Assembly (NCBI RefSeq): GCF_051201665.1
Contig: NZ_CP179210.1
Coordinates: forward strand, 1,674,001-1,738,000
Origin: Psychrobium sp051201665
GTDB taxonomy: Bacteria > Pseudomonadota > Gammaproteobacteria > Enterobacterales > Psychrobiaceae
Direction: 5' to 3'
DNA length: 64,000 nt
The notes under the pieces are model-generated. The model was not told the DNA's origin and made no database searches. It saw only the letters and a program-made list of their open reading frames with translations. Positions 1-8,861 of this stretch are shown piece by piece. Each line of letters starts with the position of its first letter. The first letter of the stretch is position 1. A program made the position numbers and the translations under genes.

Positions 1-561
1 ACGGCCACGCATGGCTAGTGAACTATCATGCTCACCGATCTCTGCGACGGCTGCAAATTCCGCACTGCGGCCATTCATTTGAAGCTGATCACATGCTTGC
101 CAATCCTGTTGCCAATTAATTAACTGCTTGTAACAGCCATTGGCGAGTTTTGGCTGTCGATACAATGGAATAGGCGCAAAGTGCTCACCACAGCGAAGTG
201 GTGAACACGTTTGCACATAACTGGTATACAAGATTTGCCAGGAAGGATTGTGCTCTGGATCTGACATATCTGAGTGAAGCTCTTGCCCCAAAATATCTAT
301 TTTAGGCTTTAATACACCTGCCTCATTCAGTGCCGTCAACGCACGATTAACAGCGCTGTTATTGTTGTAGTGAGCTAAAGCATCTTCTGTGGGGCACAGG
401 GCTTGGGTGACAAATTGCCCGTCTTTTAATAGGCAAGGAAATTCATTACCGATAATTTGGCCATTATATTTTAGCTCCGTAATTAAACTTGAAATGGCAC
501 GCTCAACGGCTGTTAACGTCGTATCTTCAAAGCACTCAAATACTAATCTAGTTAGGATCAT
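1..561 (-). CDS. DUF2310 family Zn-ribbon-type protein (3' part outside window)
   Basis: The first 187 codons of a minus-strand gene whose end lies beyond the window edge. It starts at an ATG (561-559) just after the stop of the upstream gene at 564, so the two are probably co-transcribed. The protein opens MILTRLVFECFEDTTLTAVE and carries Cys residues in PCLLK and in the pair CSPLRCGEHF. The overall pattern is what I recall for DUF2310, a family of roughly 250 residues described as Zn-ribbon-containing and possibly nucleic-acid-binding. The ribbon itself would be in the missing part. Function is unknown; the family assignment is from memory. Confidence 0.7.
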   Translation of the reverse strand, partial: MILTRLVFECFEDTTLTAVERAISSLITELKYNGQIIGNEFPCLLKDGQFVTQALCPTEDALAHYNNNSAVNRALTALNEAGVLKPKIDILGQELHSDMSDPEHNPSWQILYTSYVQTCSPLRCGEHFAPIPLYRQPKLANGCYKQLINWQQDWQACDQLQMNGRSAEFAAVAEIGEHDSSLAMRGR

Positions 562-563
562 GA

Positions 564-896
564 CTATTTATCCTTCGGTAATTGGGTGTACACCCATTGC
601 TTGAGGTCATTTAGCTCCTGTTGCGTACGTATTAACGCTTGTTTAAGCGCTGCTACTTCCTGAGCGATGCCTGTTACTTGCCCATTGTCCTCTGTCTTAT
701 TTTTCATCAACGACATATTTACATCGGGAAGAAGTTTTTCAACATCTTCCACATTCATGTTCGTTGTTTTTTGTAATACATTAATAATGACTGGTATAGA
801 AACCGATGTTGCTAATTTACTTTTAACCGTTGCTACTGTTGGTTTTCTACTTTCAGAAAGTAATTGGTGAATAGCAATTAAAATATCTTTTTCCAT
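564..896 (-). CDS. Small helical protein, possible DNA-binding N-terminus and coiled-coil C-terminus
   Basis: 110 residues starting MEKDILIAIHQLLSESRKPT. I chose the ATG at 896 over an upstream codon at 920 because AGGA lies 7-8 bases before it. Residues about 1-50 (HQLLSESRKPTVATVKSKL) read like a small helix-turn-helix of the KfrA N-terminal kind, where a 'PTVxxVxxxL' pattern is common. Residues about 75-105 are a heptad-rich helix (VAALKQALIRTQQELNDLKQ) and probably form a coiled coil. No catalytic motif is visible. It is encoded just upstream of the DUF2310 gene and probably shares its mRNA. The resemblance to KfrA is weak, and a purely structural role is possible. Confidence 0.6.
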   Translation of the reverse strand: MEKDILIAIHQLLSESRKPTVATVKSKLATSVSIPVIINVLQKTTNMNVEDVEKLLPDVNMSLMKNKTEDNGQVTGIAQEVAALKQALIRTQQELNDLKQWVYTQLPKDK

Positions 897-1403
897 GCTT
901 TGTCCTAATGTTCGTACCAAAACTAATATTTTAGCACTTTTATACTCAATATTTATCTAAATGATATCGATTAACTAAAAATTATGATGTTTAATGTCTA
1001 TGCAATCATAAACTGGTATAGACAACGCTCTGTTTCTTTAAGTTTACAAAAGAAACTAATTTAATTTTTATGTTTTAATTCAATTGTTTATATTTTATTT
1101 TTGTAAGATGTATATGTCGTTTATTGTTGCCAAATTTGTTTTGAGAATAGCTTATATTTATTCAGTCTTAAATTGAGTGATTAATGCGGTTTTGCCGCAT
1201 AAAGTTAGTTAAACAGTCATAAGCGCGTCTTTTTTTTGTGAAATAGCCGAAATTGCTATTGCGGTAAGTGAAAAATAATGGTTAATATCAGGTAACGGTT
1301 ATTTCATCAATGTAATGTTTTTGTAAAAATCAATTGGATTATTTTTAGGTCCAATGATAAACCGCCTTTTTTTTAATTAATTTTTTGTGAGTTGGAGTTT
1401 GTT
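897..1403. other. Long AT-rich intergenic region upstream of ilvI
   Basis: About 500 bases without a convincing gene. It must hold the divergent promoters for the 896 gene and for ilvIH. A hairpin sits at 1183-1201 (ATGCGG / CCGCAT with a 5-base loop), but no T-tract follows on either strand, so it is not a terminator. I saw no leader peptide rich in Leu, Val or Ile codons, so classic attenuation is not supported. In E. coli ilvIH is controlled by Lrp binding upstream. The many A/T tracts here would suit such a protein, but no site can be named. Confidence 0.4.
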
Positions 1404-3122
1404 ATGGAGATGTTGTCCGGCGCCGAAATGGTGATCCGCTCCTTGCAGGATCAAGGTGTTGAGCGTATTTACGGTTATCCCGGTGGTTCTGTATTAGATA
1501 TTTATGATGCATTGTTTCAGCAGTCGAGCATTGAACACGTTTTAGTGAGACATGAGCAAGCTGCCGTGCATATGGCAGATGGCTATTCGCGAGCAACTGG
1601 TGAGGTCGGTACCGTACTGGTGACATCAGGACCTGGTGCGACTAACTGTATTACGGGTATTGCTACTGCATATATGGATTCAATTCCGATGGTCCTCATC
1701 TCTGGTCAAGTTCCAACAACGATGATCGGCGAAGATGCATTCCAAGAAACTGATATGATTGGTGTATCACGACCTGTTGTGAAACATAGTTTTTTATGTA
1801 AAAACGTTGAAGACTTACCAACGATTATCAAGAAAGCCTATTACATTGCTTCTACAGGCAGACCTGGACCTGTTGTCGTTGATATCCCTAAGGATATTAT
1901 GAATCCGGCATTGAAGTTTCCGTACGAATATCCAACATCGGTATCCTTGCGTTCATATAATCCGACGCAGCAAGGGCACAAGAAACAAATTCGTAAGGCA
2001 CTTAAAACGCTGATTGAAGCAAAGCGTCCAATTATTTATGCCGGTGGCGGTGCAGTTTGGAACGATACGCCTGCTCTTATCAAGCAATTGGCGACGCATA
2101 TTGGTTGTCCAGTAACAAATACCTTAATGGGATTGGGTGTATTCCCAGGCACCGATGAGCAGTTTGTTGGCATGCTTGGCATGCACGGTACGTTAGAAGC
2201 CAATAAGTCGATGCATTTTAGTGATGTCATTTTTGCGATTGGTGTACGTTTCGATGATCGTACAACTAATAATTTGGAAAAATACTGTCCAAATTCCACC
2301 ATTATTCACATTGATATCGACCCAACGTCGATTTCGAAGACAGTTAATGCGGATATTCCTATTGTTGGTTATGCCCATAATGTTTTAACAGCCATGCTTG
2401 AAATGATTGACGATGAAGATCTTCAAAACAATAAAGCAGATATTGAGACTTGGTGGAAACAGATTAACGAATGGCGTGATAAAAAGTGCCTTGGTTATGA
2501 AATAAGTGAAGAATCACTAAAGCCGCAGCAAGTTGTTGAAGCAATGTATAAAGCAACCAATGGTGATGCCTATGTTTGTTCTGACGTTGGACAACACCAA
2601 ATGTTTGCAGCACTGTATTATCCATTTGATAAACCAGGGCGTTGGATAAACTCAGGTGGTCTTGGAACGATGGGCTTTGGCTTGCCAGCAGCTATGGGGG
2701 TTCAAATGGAGTTCCCAGACAGCACCGTTGTTTGTATTACTGGTGATGGCAGTATTCAAATGAATATTCAAGAGCTATCAACGTGTTTGCAATATGATTT
2801 GCCTATTAAGATTATTATTCTTAATAATCATGCGTTAGGTATGGTTAAGCAATGGCAAGACATGGTGTACAAGGGGCGTCACTCACATTCTTATTGGGAT
2901 TCTGTGCCTAATTTTGTCAAGTTAGCGCAAGCTTATGGTCATGTTGGTATTAAAGTGGATAAACCAGCAGAGCTTGAAGGCGCATTAGAACGCTGTTTCT
3001 CTCTTAAGGACAAATTAGTTGTCATGGACATTGGCGTTGATGAATTAGAGCATGTGTACCCAATGTTGGTTAAATACGGCGCCATGAACGAAATGTATTT
3101 AAGTAAGACGGAGCGCACCTAA
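1404..3122 (+). CDS. ilvI: Acetolactate synthase III large subunit
   Basis: 572-residue ThDP-dependent enzyme that condenses two pyruvates to acetolactate, or pyruvate plus 2-oxobutyrate to acetohydroxybutyrate, the first common step of Val, Leu and Ile synthesis. The start MEMLSGAEMVIRSL matches E. coli IlvI. The ATG at 1404 has GGAG six bases upstream, so a TTG at 1392 was not used. Visible features: the ThDP-pocket glutamate region HEQAAVHMADGY near residue 48, the FAD/central domain from about 190, and the ThDP-Mg motif GDGSIQMNIQEL near 450. Its stop overlaps the start of ilvH (TAATG), which fits a translationally coupled two-subunit operon. Length is normal for the family. Confidence 0.97.
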   Translation: MEMLSGAEMVIRSLQDQGVERIYGYPGGSVLDIYDALFQQSSIEHVLVRHEQAAVHMADGYSRATGEVGTVLVTSGPGATNCITGIATAYMDSIPMVLISGQVPTTMIGEDAFQETDMIGVSRPVVKHSFLCKNVEDLPTIIKKAYYIASTGRPGPVVVDIPKDIMNPALKFPYEYPTSVSLRSYNPTQQGHKKQIRKALKTLIEAKRPIIYAGGGAVWNDTPALIKQLATHIGCPVTNTLMGLGVFPGTDEQFVGMLGMHGTLEANKSMHFSDVIFAIGVRFDDRTTNNLEKYCPNSTIIHIDIDPTSISKTVNADIPIVGYAHNVLTAMLEMIDDEDLQNNKADIETWWKQINEWRDKKCLGYEISEESLKPQQVVEAMYKATNGDAYVCSDVGQHQMFAALYYPFDKPGRWINSGGLGTMGFGLPAAMGVQMEFPDSTVVCITGDGSIQMNIQELSTCLQYDLPIKIIILNNHALGMVKQWQDMVYKGRHSHSYWDSVPNFVKLAQAYGHVGIKVDKPAELEGALERCFSLKDKLVVMDIGVDELEHVYPMLVKYGAMNEMYLSKTERT

Positions 3123-3619
3123 TGTCTAGAACAGTTATCTCATTAATTATTGAAAATGAATCTGGTGCAACGTCACGCATTGTCGGGCTGTTTTCGCAAC
3201 GTGGTTATAACATTGAATCATTAACCGTTGCTGCTACTCAAGATTCGTCATTATCGCGTATGACACTTGTTACGCGTGGTGAGCCACGGGTGATTGAACA
3301 AATCATGAAGCAGCTAAACAAACTCATTAATGTGTTGCGTGTTTCTGAGCTCACTGCAAGCGATTACATCGAACAAGAGATTTCGCTGGTGAAAGTGGCT
3401 TGTATTGGCTCTAAACGTGATGAAGTATGTCGTTTAGTTGATATCTTTAATGCAAAAATTATCGATGCAACACCGAAGATGTATACCGTTCGCTTATTTG
3501 GCGATGGTAATAAACTTGACGCCTTTGTAGCGCAGGTGGAGCAAACATCAGAAATCATAGAAGTGGTTCGCTCTGGTGTTATTGGTATTTCTCGTGGAGA
3601 GAAAGCACTGCGCGCGTAG
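3122..3619 (+). CDS. ilvH: Acetolactate synthase III regulatory small subunit
   Basis: 165 residues with an N-terminal ACT domain (residues about 2-75, MSRTVISLIIENESGATSR) that binds valine for feedback control, and a C-terminal acetolactate synthase small-subunit domain (about 85-160) that activates the large subunit. The length matches E. coli IlvH (163). The ATG overlaps the ilvI stop by one base. The GLFSQRGYNIESLTV segment is the usual conserved ACT stretch. The gene is followed by a strong bidirectional terminator. Confidence 0.97.
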   Translation: MSRTVISLIIENESGATSRIVGLFSQRGYNIESLTVAATQDSSLSRMTLVTRGEPRVIEQIMKQLNKLINVLRVSELTASDYIEQEISLVKVACIGSKRDEVCRLVDIFNAKIIDATPKMYTVRLFGDGNKLDAFVAQVEQTSEIIEVVRSGVIGISRGEKALRA

Positions 3620-3634
3620 TTGAATTCGCGTAAT

Positions 3635-3669
3635 AAAAAAGCCCCGTTGAGTTATCAACGGGGCTTTTT
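3635..3669. terminator. Bidirectional terminator between ilvH and pitA
   Basis: Perfect 10-bp stem GCCCCGTTGA / TCAACGGGGC (3641-3650 with 3655-3664) and a 4-base loop. Six A precede it and five T follow, so it can end both ilvIH and the convergent phosphate permease gene. Confidence 0.93.
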
Positions 3670-3688
3670 AGTATCTACTATTTACTGA

Positions 3689-4957
3689 TTATCCAGCGAA
3701 GATGCCTTTAAGCATGTAGAAGATACAGATAGATAGTCCAGCACCCGCAGGTAAGGTAACAACCCATGAGATAACGATGTTACGGATAACACCCATATTC
3801 AAGGCTGCGATACCACGTGCCATACCTACACCTAGCACAGCACCAACAAGTGTTTGTGTGGTAGAGATAGGTAAACCTGTTGAAGAAGCGAGTACAACTG
3901 TTGTTGCAGCAGCAAGTTCAGCAGCAAAACCACGGCTTGGTGTTAAATGCGTGATGCCTTGACCGATTGTCGCCATTACACGGCGTCCGAAAATCGCAAG
4001 ACCAGCAACGATACCGATACCGCCAAGAGGAAGGATCCACCAAACAAGTGTCGATTTCTTAGCGATTTCACCACCGTTTTCAACGATAGATACAACAGCA
4101 GCCAATGGACCAATCGCATTTGCAACGTCATTTGAACCATGTGCAAACGCCATACAACATGCAGTAACAACCATTAAGATAGCAAATACTTTCTCAACAC
4201 TGGCGTAGTGCATTTTTTTATCAGCTGCAGGGTCTACTTTTAAACGTTTAATCGCAATAACACCTAAAATACCAACAACAACAGCAATGGCAATTGATAA
4301 CAGCATCGCTTCACTTGTTGAGAAGTGAATACCGATGTGCTTTAAGCCTTTCTTGATGGTCACTAGCGACAAGATGAAACCAGCAAGCGCCATGTAAACA
4401 GGTACGTAACGTTTAGCATTTGTTAAAGGGTCATTAGTATTAAAGATAAACTTTTGTGCGCTCATAAAAATCATGTAAGCGAAAATACCAGAGATAAGTG
4501 GTGTAATTACCCAACTACCTACAATACCACCAACTTTAGACCACGTAACCGCATCGGCACTTACACCAACTGCTGCGAAACCAACAATGGCGCCAACAAT
4601 TGAGTGAGTCGTTGATACAGGCCAACCCAAGTAAGAAGCTACTAGTAACCAAATACCTGCTGCTAATAACGAAGCAACCATACCGAATACAAGTAGTTCA
4701 GGCGTGTCGACAAAGTATGCCGCATCAATAATGCCTTTACGGATTGTTGATGTTACTTCACCACCGGCTAAATAAGCGCCAGCAAATTCAAAAACCATTG
4801 CGATCAAAATCGCTTGTTTAATTGTTAATGCTTTTGAGCCTACTGAGGTACCCATAGCGTTCGCTACGTCATTGGCACCGATACCCCAAGCCATGAAGAA
4901 GCCAAATAGGCCAGCTAGTAAAACCAGCTCAAAGCCGTAATTTGCAATGATATCCAT
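3689..4957 (-). CDS. pitA: Inorganic phosphate transporter, PiT family
   Basis: 422-residue integral membrane protein of the PiT family, which imports phosphate (often as a metal-phosphate) with H+ or Na+. It has the two family signature repeats: GANDVANAMGTSVGS near residue 27 and GSNDVANAIGPLAAV near residue 275. There are about ten hydrophobic segments with a hydrophilic middle loop. The ATG at 4957 is preceded by AAAGG at a spacing of 9. It follows the DUF47 gene by 21 bases on the same strand, the usual pairing of a Pit permease with its PhoU-like partner. The precise coupling ion cannot be read from sequence. Confidence 0.93.
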   Translation of the reverse strand: MDIIANYGFELVLLAGLFGFFMAWGIGANDVANAMGTSVGSKALTIKQAILIAMVFEFAGAYLAGGEVTSTIRKGIIDAAYFVDTPELLVFGMVASLLAAGIWLLVASYLGWPVSTTHSIVGAIVGFAAVGVSADAVTWSKVGGIVGSWVITPLISGIFAYMIFMSAQKFIFNTNDPLTNAKRYVPVYMALAGFILSLVTIKKGLKHIGIHFSTSEAMLLSIAIAVVVGILGVIAIKRLKVDPAADKKMHYASVEKVFAILMVVTACCMAFAHGSNDVANAIGPLAAVVSIVENGGEIAKKSTLVWWILPLGGIGIVAGLAIFGRRVMATIGQGITHLTPSRGFAAELAAATTVVLASSTGLPISTTQTLVGAVLGVGMARGIAALNMGVIRNIVISWVVTLPAGAGLSICIFYMLKGIFAG

Positions 4958-4978
4958 TGAGATAAACCTTTATTATTG

Positions 4979-5659
4979 TTAAGAGCGAGCTAACATTAGC
5001 TCTAAACGGTCGCCAACGCGTTCTGCTAGATCGGCTAAATCACCAACCCAATCAATTACGTTGTATAGAAATACCACATCCACTGGGTTTAATTCTTGCT
5101 CTATTCCATGCAATGAGTGACGCAATTTAATTTGCATTGTATCTGTGCTGTCTTCAACAGCATCTAACTCGTTCAATAAGTTTTCAATGATTTTTAATTC
5201 TTTACCTTGAAAACCTGTTTCAACGAGTTCATCTAATTCATCAATTGCTTTAACAGCAAAACCAGACGTTTCGATACAACGTGCTAAATATTCCATAAAC
5301 TCTGCTTGAACTTGTTCTGGAATAGAAAGCTTACGGCCTAAGATACGACCAGAGATGTCTTTTGCTGTGTTAGCAATTTTATCTTGTTGAGTAATGAGCT
5401 CTAACATGTCAGTACGATCAACTGGCATGAACAGACCTTTGGGAAGGTTGATACGAACTTCACGCTTAAGCTTATCAGCAGCTTTTTCTAATTGTGACAG
5501 TTCGGCACGAACACTTGCCGCTTTTTCCCAATCTTGTGCAGCACAAGCGTCGAAAAATGGAATTAAATGCTCAGCACATTGATGTACTTTGCGAATGTGT
5601 TCTTGTAGAGGTTTGATTGGTGATTTCGCGAAAACACCTAGTATCGAATTCATCGACAT
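4979..5659 (-). CDS. DUF47 / PhoU-like accessory protein of the phosphate permease
   Basis: 226 residues, almost wholly helical, of the TIGR00153/DUF47 group, which is distantly related to PhoU and is nearly always encoded beside a Pit permease. Charged pairs such as ELSQLEKAADKLKREVR (about 53-70) fit the E/DxxxD metal-binding helical pattern of PhoU proteins. First gene of the operon with pitA. The first ATG (5659) has AAGG at a spacing of 8, and the next ATG (5653) is too far from it. Probable role: regulating phosphate uptake by its neighbour; inferred from context. Confidence 0.88.
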   Translation of the reverse strand: MSMNSILGVFAKSPIKPLQEHIRKVHQCAEHLIPFFDACAAQDWEKAASVRAELSQLEKAADKLKREVRINLPKGLFMPVDRTDMLELITQQDKIANTAKDISGRILGRKLSIPEQVQAEFMEYLARCIETSGFAVKAIDELDELVETGFQGKELKIIENLLNELDAVEDSTDTMQIKLRHSLHGIEQELNPVDVVFLYNVIDWVGDLADLAERVGDRLELMLARS

Positions 5660-5896
5660 ACTTTAGACCTTTTGTGATTATGTTAGCTTAGTAGCAACAA
5701 TTGAAAATCGAGCGCATCTTATCTTAACTTCTTTCGATTTGAAACTATGTAGTTCATTATAATGTCTTAAAATTTAGCTTCAATCGATATAAACTGTGAC
5801 AAAGTTAACGAGTTGTCAATGTTCCAATTAGGAACGGCGAAATTATATGACGCTTATGTGACGGTTTTATTACAACTATTATTTACTGGAAAAAAA

Positions 5897-7414
5897 ATGC
5901 AACATGAAATTGAGATCAAGCTTATTGTTTCAAATGAGATTGAAGAAACGCTAAAAGATCTCTCAAACAAACAGGACGTTAAGCTAATAAATCAGCAGTT
6001 TGACTTAGAAAATATCTATTTTGATACGCCGGATAAAAAATTAAGACAATGGGACATGGGGCTGCGTATAAGAGTTAATGATCAGCATATTGAGCAGACC
6101 ATTAAAACGGCTGGTGAAGTGATCGGTGGATTGCATCAGCGACCAGAATATAATATTGATATTACGACTCGCACACCACAACTTGACTTATTCCCGCAAC
6201 AGATTTGGCCAAAAGACACGGATCTAAATGCATTGAACAATGAAATCTCGCCACTTTTCTCAACCAATTTTAAGCGCCAAGGGTTTATGATGGTATATCC
6301 AGACGGTGCTGTTGTAGAAATGGTGTTGGATAAAGGTGTGATTGACAGTGGTGACAGAGAAGTTGCCGTTCATGAGGTTGAACTTGAACTTGTAAAAGGA
6401 AAGCCTGAATTAATTTTCGATTTGGCTCAGGCACTGTCTCAAGGAACCTGCGTTCGTTTTGGTGTTGATAGTAAGGCAGCTCGTGGCTATATGCTTGCCA
6501 AAGGCCAGCGCCATGAGGTGAGCTCGCTCGGCACTGTTAAGCTTAGTCATGATGACACCTTAGAAACAGCTTATATAAAGGCGATTAATCATGGACTAGC
6601 TCACTGGCAACGACATATTGAAGTTTTCATTGAACAAGGTAATTACGACGCCATTGTAGAAATACGCAAAGCATTGTCGTTGATTATTAAAGCAAATGAA
6701 ATTTATAGTGGCTATTTCCATGATGACCAACTCAAACAACTGACGAAGTCGTTATTTTGGCTGATGGAAGAACTCGCTTTTATTGATAATTTTCGTCGTA
6801 TCGAGCAACTACTTGATAATAATGGCCATAAACTAAAGAAATTAGATGCGCAGGCCCATGTTATTTCACTACTCGAAGATGAGTTGGCTAGTCTACCTAG
6901 TGTTGATGCCTTGGTATCCCTCTTCAATAATGAACAACATACAGCGTTAGTAAGTCGACTTATGCAGTGGTTATTCTTCAAGCCTTGGCAACAACAGCCT
7001 TTACCAAGTCTTGAGAAATTCCAAACGAAACTATTGCGTAAGAAAGCATCATCTTTACTGGAAAATGACTGGAACCTAATTCAACAATCGTTGCCATTCG
7101 ATATGGATTTGACCTATCAAGATTACTTAGCCCAACGATTTAACCTATTACATAATTTTAAAGTGGGTTTGTGTGTTGGGGAAATGTTTGAAGAGTCGGA
7201 TCGTCAAAAGTTCAGAGCGCCTTGGATAGACATTACGTATGGCATTGATCAGTTACTACAGTTTGAACCTATTCGTCAGTTATTACGCAAAGACAAACTA
7301 ATCGATGACGGGGATATTCAAAAGTGGCTGGATAGAAAGGAAGCGTCATTATTACATGCGATGGAACAGTCACGTAAGCAAGCATTGAAACTAACACCCT
7401 ACTGGAGAGAGTAG
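5897..7414 (+). CDS. ygiF: Inorganic triphosphatase, CYTH-CHAD protein (YgiF-like)
   Basis: 505 residues. The N-terminal CYTH domain (about 1-205) begins MQHEIEIKLIV and carries the ExExK triphosphate/metal signature at residues 4-8. The C-terminal CHAD domain (about 220-500) is helical and rich in His, Arg and Lys, suited to binding polyphosphate. E. coli YgiF has the same architecture and hydrolyses inorganic tripolyphosphate. I chose the ATG at 5897, where GGA lies just upstream and alignment with YgiF begins; the frame is open back to a TTG at 5813, but those 28 codons look non-coding. It lies next to the phosphate-transport pair, which suits a phosphate-related job. Confidence 0.9.
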   Translation: MQHEIEIKLIVSNEIEETLKDLSNKQDVKLINQQFDLENIYFDTPDKKLRQWDMGLRIRVNDQHIEQTIKTAGEVIGGLHQRPEYNIDITTRTPQLDLFPQQIWPKDTDLNALNNEISPLFSTNFKRQGFMMVYPDGAVVEMVLDKGVIDSGDREVAVHEVELELVKGKPELIFDLAQALSQGTCVRFGVDSKAARGYMLAKGQRHEVSSLGTVKLSHDDTLETAYIKAINHGLAHWQRHIEVFIEQGNYDAIVEIRKALSLIIKANEIYSGYFHDDQLKQLTKSLFWLMEELAFIDNFRRIEQLLDNNGHKLKKLDAQAHVISLLEDELASLPSVDALVSLFNNEQHTALVSRLMQWLFFKPWQQQPLPSLEKFQTKLLRKKASSLLENDWNLIQQSLPFDMDLTYQDYLAQRFNLLHNFKVGLCVGEMFEESDRQKFRAPWIDITYGIDQLLQFEPIRQLLRKDKLIDDGDIQKWLDRKEASLLHAMEQSRKQALKLTPYWRE

Positions 7415-7429
7415 GGCGTTAATTTGATA

Positions 7430-7846
7430 TTATTTTTTGATGTCTTCTCGAATAGCGCGAATTTCTTCTAAAATTTTCGCGTTTTGGCGGCGTAATTCAC
7501 GGTTTTTAACATTCGTATCTGAAAAGCCCATAATTTTTGACGCGATGAGTGCACCAATATAACCCATCATACCAACCCCGATATAGAACATGATGGTTAC
7601 GATAACGTAACCGCCAAAGGTTGTTGGGTAGAAATCACCAAAACCAATGGTCGAACTTGCCATGATAAGCACCCAAAAGGCTTGTCCATATGTACCAATA
7701 TTTGAATCTGGATTTTGACCTTCAAAGTGCTGGAGCAGCGCAGCACCAACAGCAATGATTAAATAAACTACTGCAACGCCCATTAATGCGAGATAGCGGG
7801 TTTTGTAATTCTTAACGCCATATTCGTCTACATGATGTAAATGCAC
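7430..7846 (-). CDS. Two-transmembrane potassium channel
   Basis: 138 residues with the ion-channel-2 layout: TM1 (about 20-40), a pore helix ending in the selectivity filter TIGFGDFYP (about 66-74), TM2 (about 78-102), and a charged cytoplasmic tail predicted to be a coiled coil (RELRRQNAKILEEIRAIRE). GFGD is a normal K+ filter variant. There is no RCK/TrkA-N domain. It is the last gene of the minus-strand PspA/DUF2491 cluster, 12 bases after the preceding gene. K+ channels are a recurring member of such clusters, which suggests a response to membrane potential or envelope damage; the gating signal is unknown. Confidence 0.88.
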   Translation of the reverse strand: MHLHHVDEYGVKNYKTRYLALMGVAVVYLIIAVGAALLQHFEGQNPDSNIGTYGQAFWVLIMASSTIGFGDFYPTTFGGYVIVTIMFYIGVGMMGYIGALIASKIMGFSDTNVKNRELRRQNAKILEEIRAIREDIKK

Positions 7847-7858
7847 GAGATAACTTCC

Positions 7859-8203
7859 TTATTTTTTGGGTTTAGCGAACTGAGTCAATTCATCAACAAC
7901 AATCTTTTTAATTTCTAGTTGTTGTTCAGGGGACAAGTCGTATTTATCCGCTAATAACTGATAGTCATCTGGACTTAATGAAACAGTTAAACGGGGTCGT
8001 TTAGGACGACGTGAGCACGGTAACCCGAGAATATGTCTTATTTGATCCGATGGGCTAATGCCATCTTCCAATGCTTGGCGACGTATTTCATACTGAATTG
8101 CTTCATCCATATCAAAAGCAACTTGTGTTGCTTTGATCGCTTTTGTCGCGCCACGCCATTTAGGGGGGAGTTTGTCGTCGTTATCTGTTTTTTTATCGCT
8201 CAT
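7859..8203 (-). CDS. Ribbon-helix-helix-like protein of the PspA/DUF2491 cluster
   Basis: 114 residues. ATQVAFDMDEAIQYEIRRQA followed by LEDGISPSDQIRHILG (residues about 26-60) reads as strand, helix, turn, helix, the ribbon-helix-helix plan of MetJ/Arc-type repressors. A second strand-plus-helix-like part follows (RLTVSLSPDDYQLLADKY, about 70-88), and the tail is basic. The gene sits between the DUF2491 gene and the K+ channel gene. Because palindromic sites overlap both promoters of the cluster, it is the best candidate in the window for their regulator. That link is inference: I know no characterised homologue, and it could instead be a structural partner. Confidence 0.6.
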   Translation of the reverse strand: MSDKKTDNDDKLPPKWRGATKAIKATQVAFDMDEAIQYEIRRQALEDGISPSDQIRHILGLPCSRRPKRPRLTVSLSPDDYQLLADKYDLSPEQQLEIKKIVVDELTQFAKPKK

Positions 8204-8225
8204 AATGTTCTTATGTATTTACCGG

Positions 8226-8858
8226 CTAACTTTTAGGCCAGTATTGCCTAATATCGGTTATTGGACGTCGTAGCGTTAATACAACATCGGTTTCGCCACC
8301 CTCATATACTTCTGCTTCAATGCCGTACTGTTCATCATCTGATTCTGCGCCGTAACGCTCGAATGACTCACCATCATCTTCTTTAAGACGCTGTTGGCGA
8401 TGATCTACATTGTGAAAATAGCCAAATTGTGCAAATTCACATTGACGGTAATGTTGTCCTGCCCACTGGCTGAACTGAGTTGGAATATTTTTTACGTTAA
8501 GCTCCGCATTGCCAGGCTCATCGAATAGCTTCGAAAATTCGTCTAAATCAAATATTTGACCGACGATATCGCGGCTTATTTTAAGGGAAAATACTAGGGT
8601 TTGTACATCGTCATTTTCTACTGATAAAAATAAAATGTCATCAGTGGAGCCTTGCAATACCCATTCAACGGTTTTATTACGTTCGTATTCATAGGTATTG
8701 ATTTGCTTTATTTCTAGGGATTGCCCACGCAGCAGCGCGGGCAGGGCAAAACTATCATCAAGGGTAATGATGTCACCAGTTCGAAGTTGTTCCGGCTTCT
8801 CTAAGGTGCGCTTTGGTTTTTCTGAAGAAGATCCAAATAGTTTGCCAAAAAATCCCAT
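8226..8858 (-). CDS. yjfK: DUF2491 family protein (YjfK-like)
   Basis: 210 residues, soluble and acidic, beginning MGFFGKLFG, a short amphipathic start that could touch the membrane. Sequence and position match E. coli YjfK (DUF2491), found next to the PspA-like YjfJ. It starts 3 bases after the PspA-like gene's stop, so translation is probably coupled. No catalytic motif is visible. Function unknown; membrane-stress role by association. Confidence 0.8.
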   Translation of the reverse strand: MGFFGKLFGSSSEKPKRTLEKPEQLRTGDIITLDDSFALPALLRGQSLEIKQINTYEYERNKTVEWVLQGSTDDILFLSVENDDVQTLVFSLKISRDIVGQIFDLDEFSKLFDEPGNAELNVKNIPTQFSQWAGQHYRQCEFAQFGYFHNVDHRQQRLKEDDGESFERYGAESDDEQYGIEAEVYEGGETDVVLTLRRPITDIRQYWPKS

Positions 8859-8861
8859 AAC

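Noticed and set aside
1183..1201. Hairpin upstream of ilvI as a transcription attenuator
   Set aside because: No T-tract follows and no leader peptide with clustered branched-chain codons was found upstream.
1392..1403. TTG 1392 as the ilvI start
   Set aside because: The Shine-Dalgarno GGAG lies inside that extension, and the ATG at 1404 aligns with E. coli IlvI.
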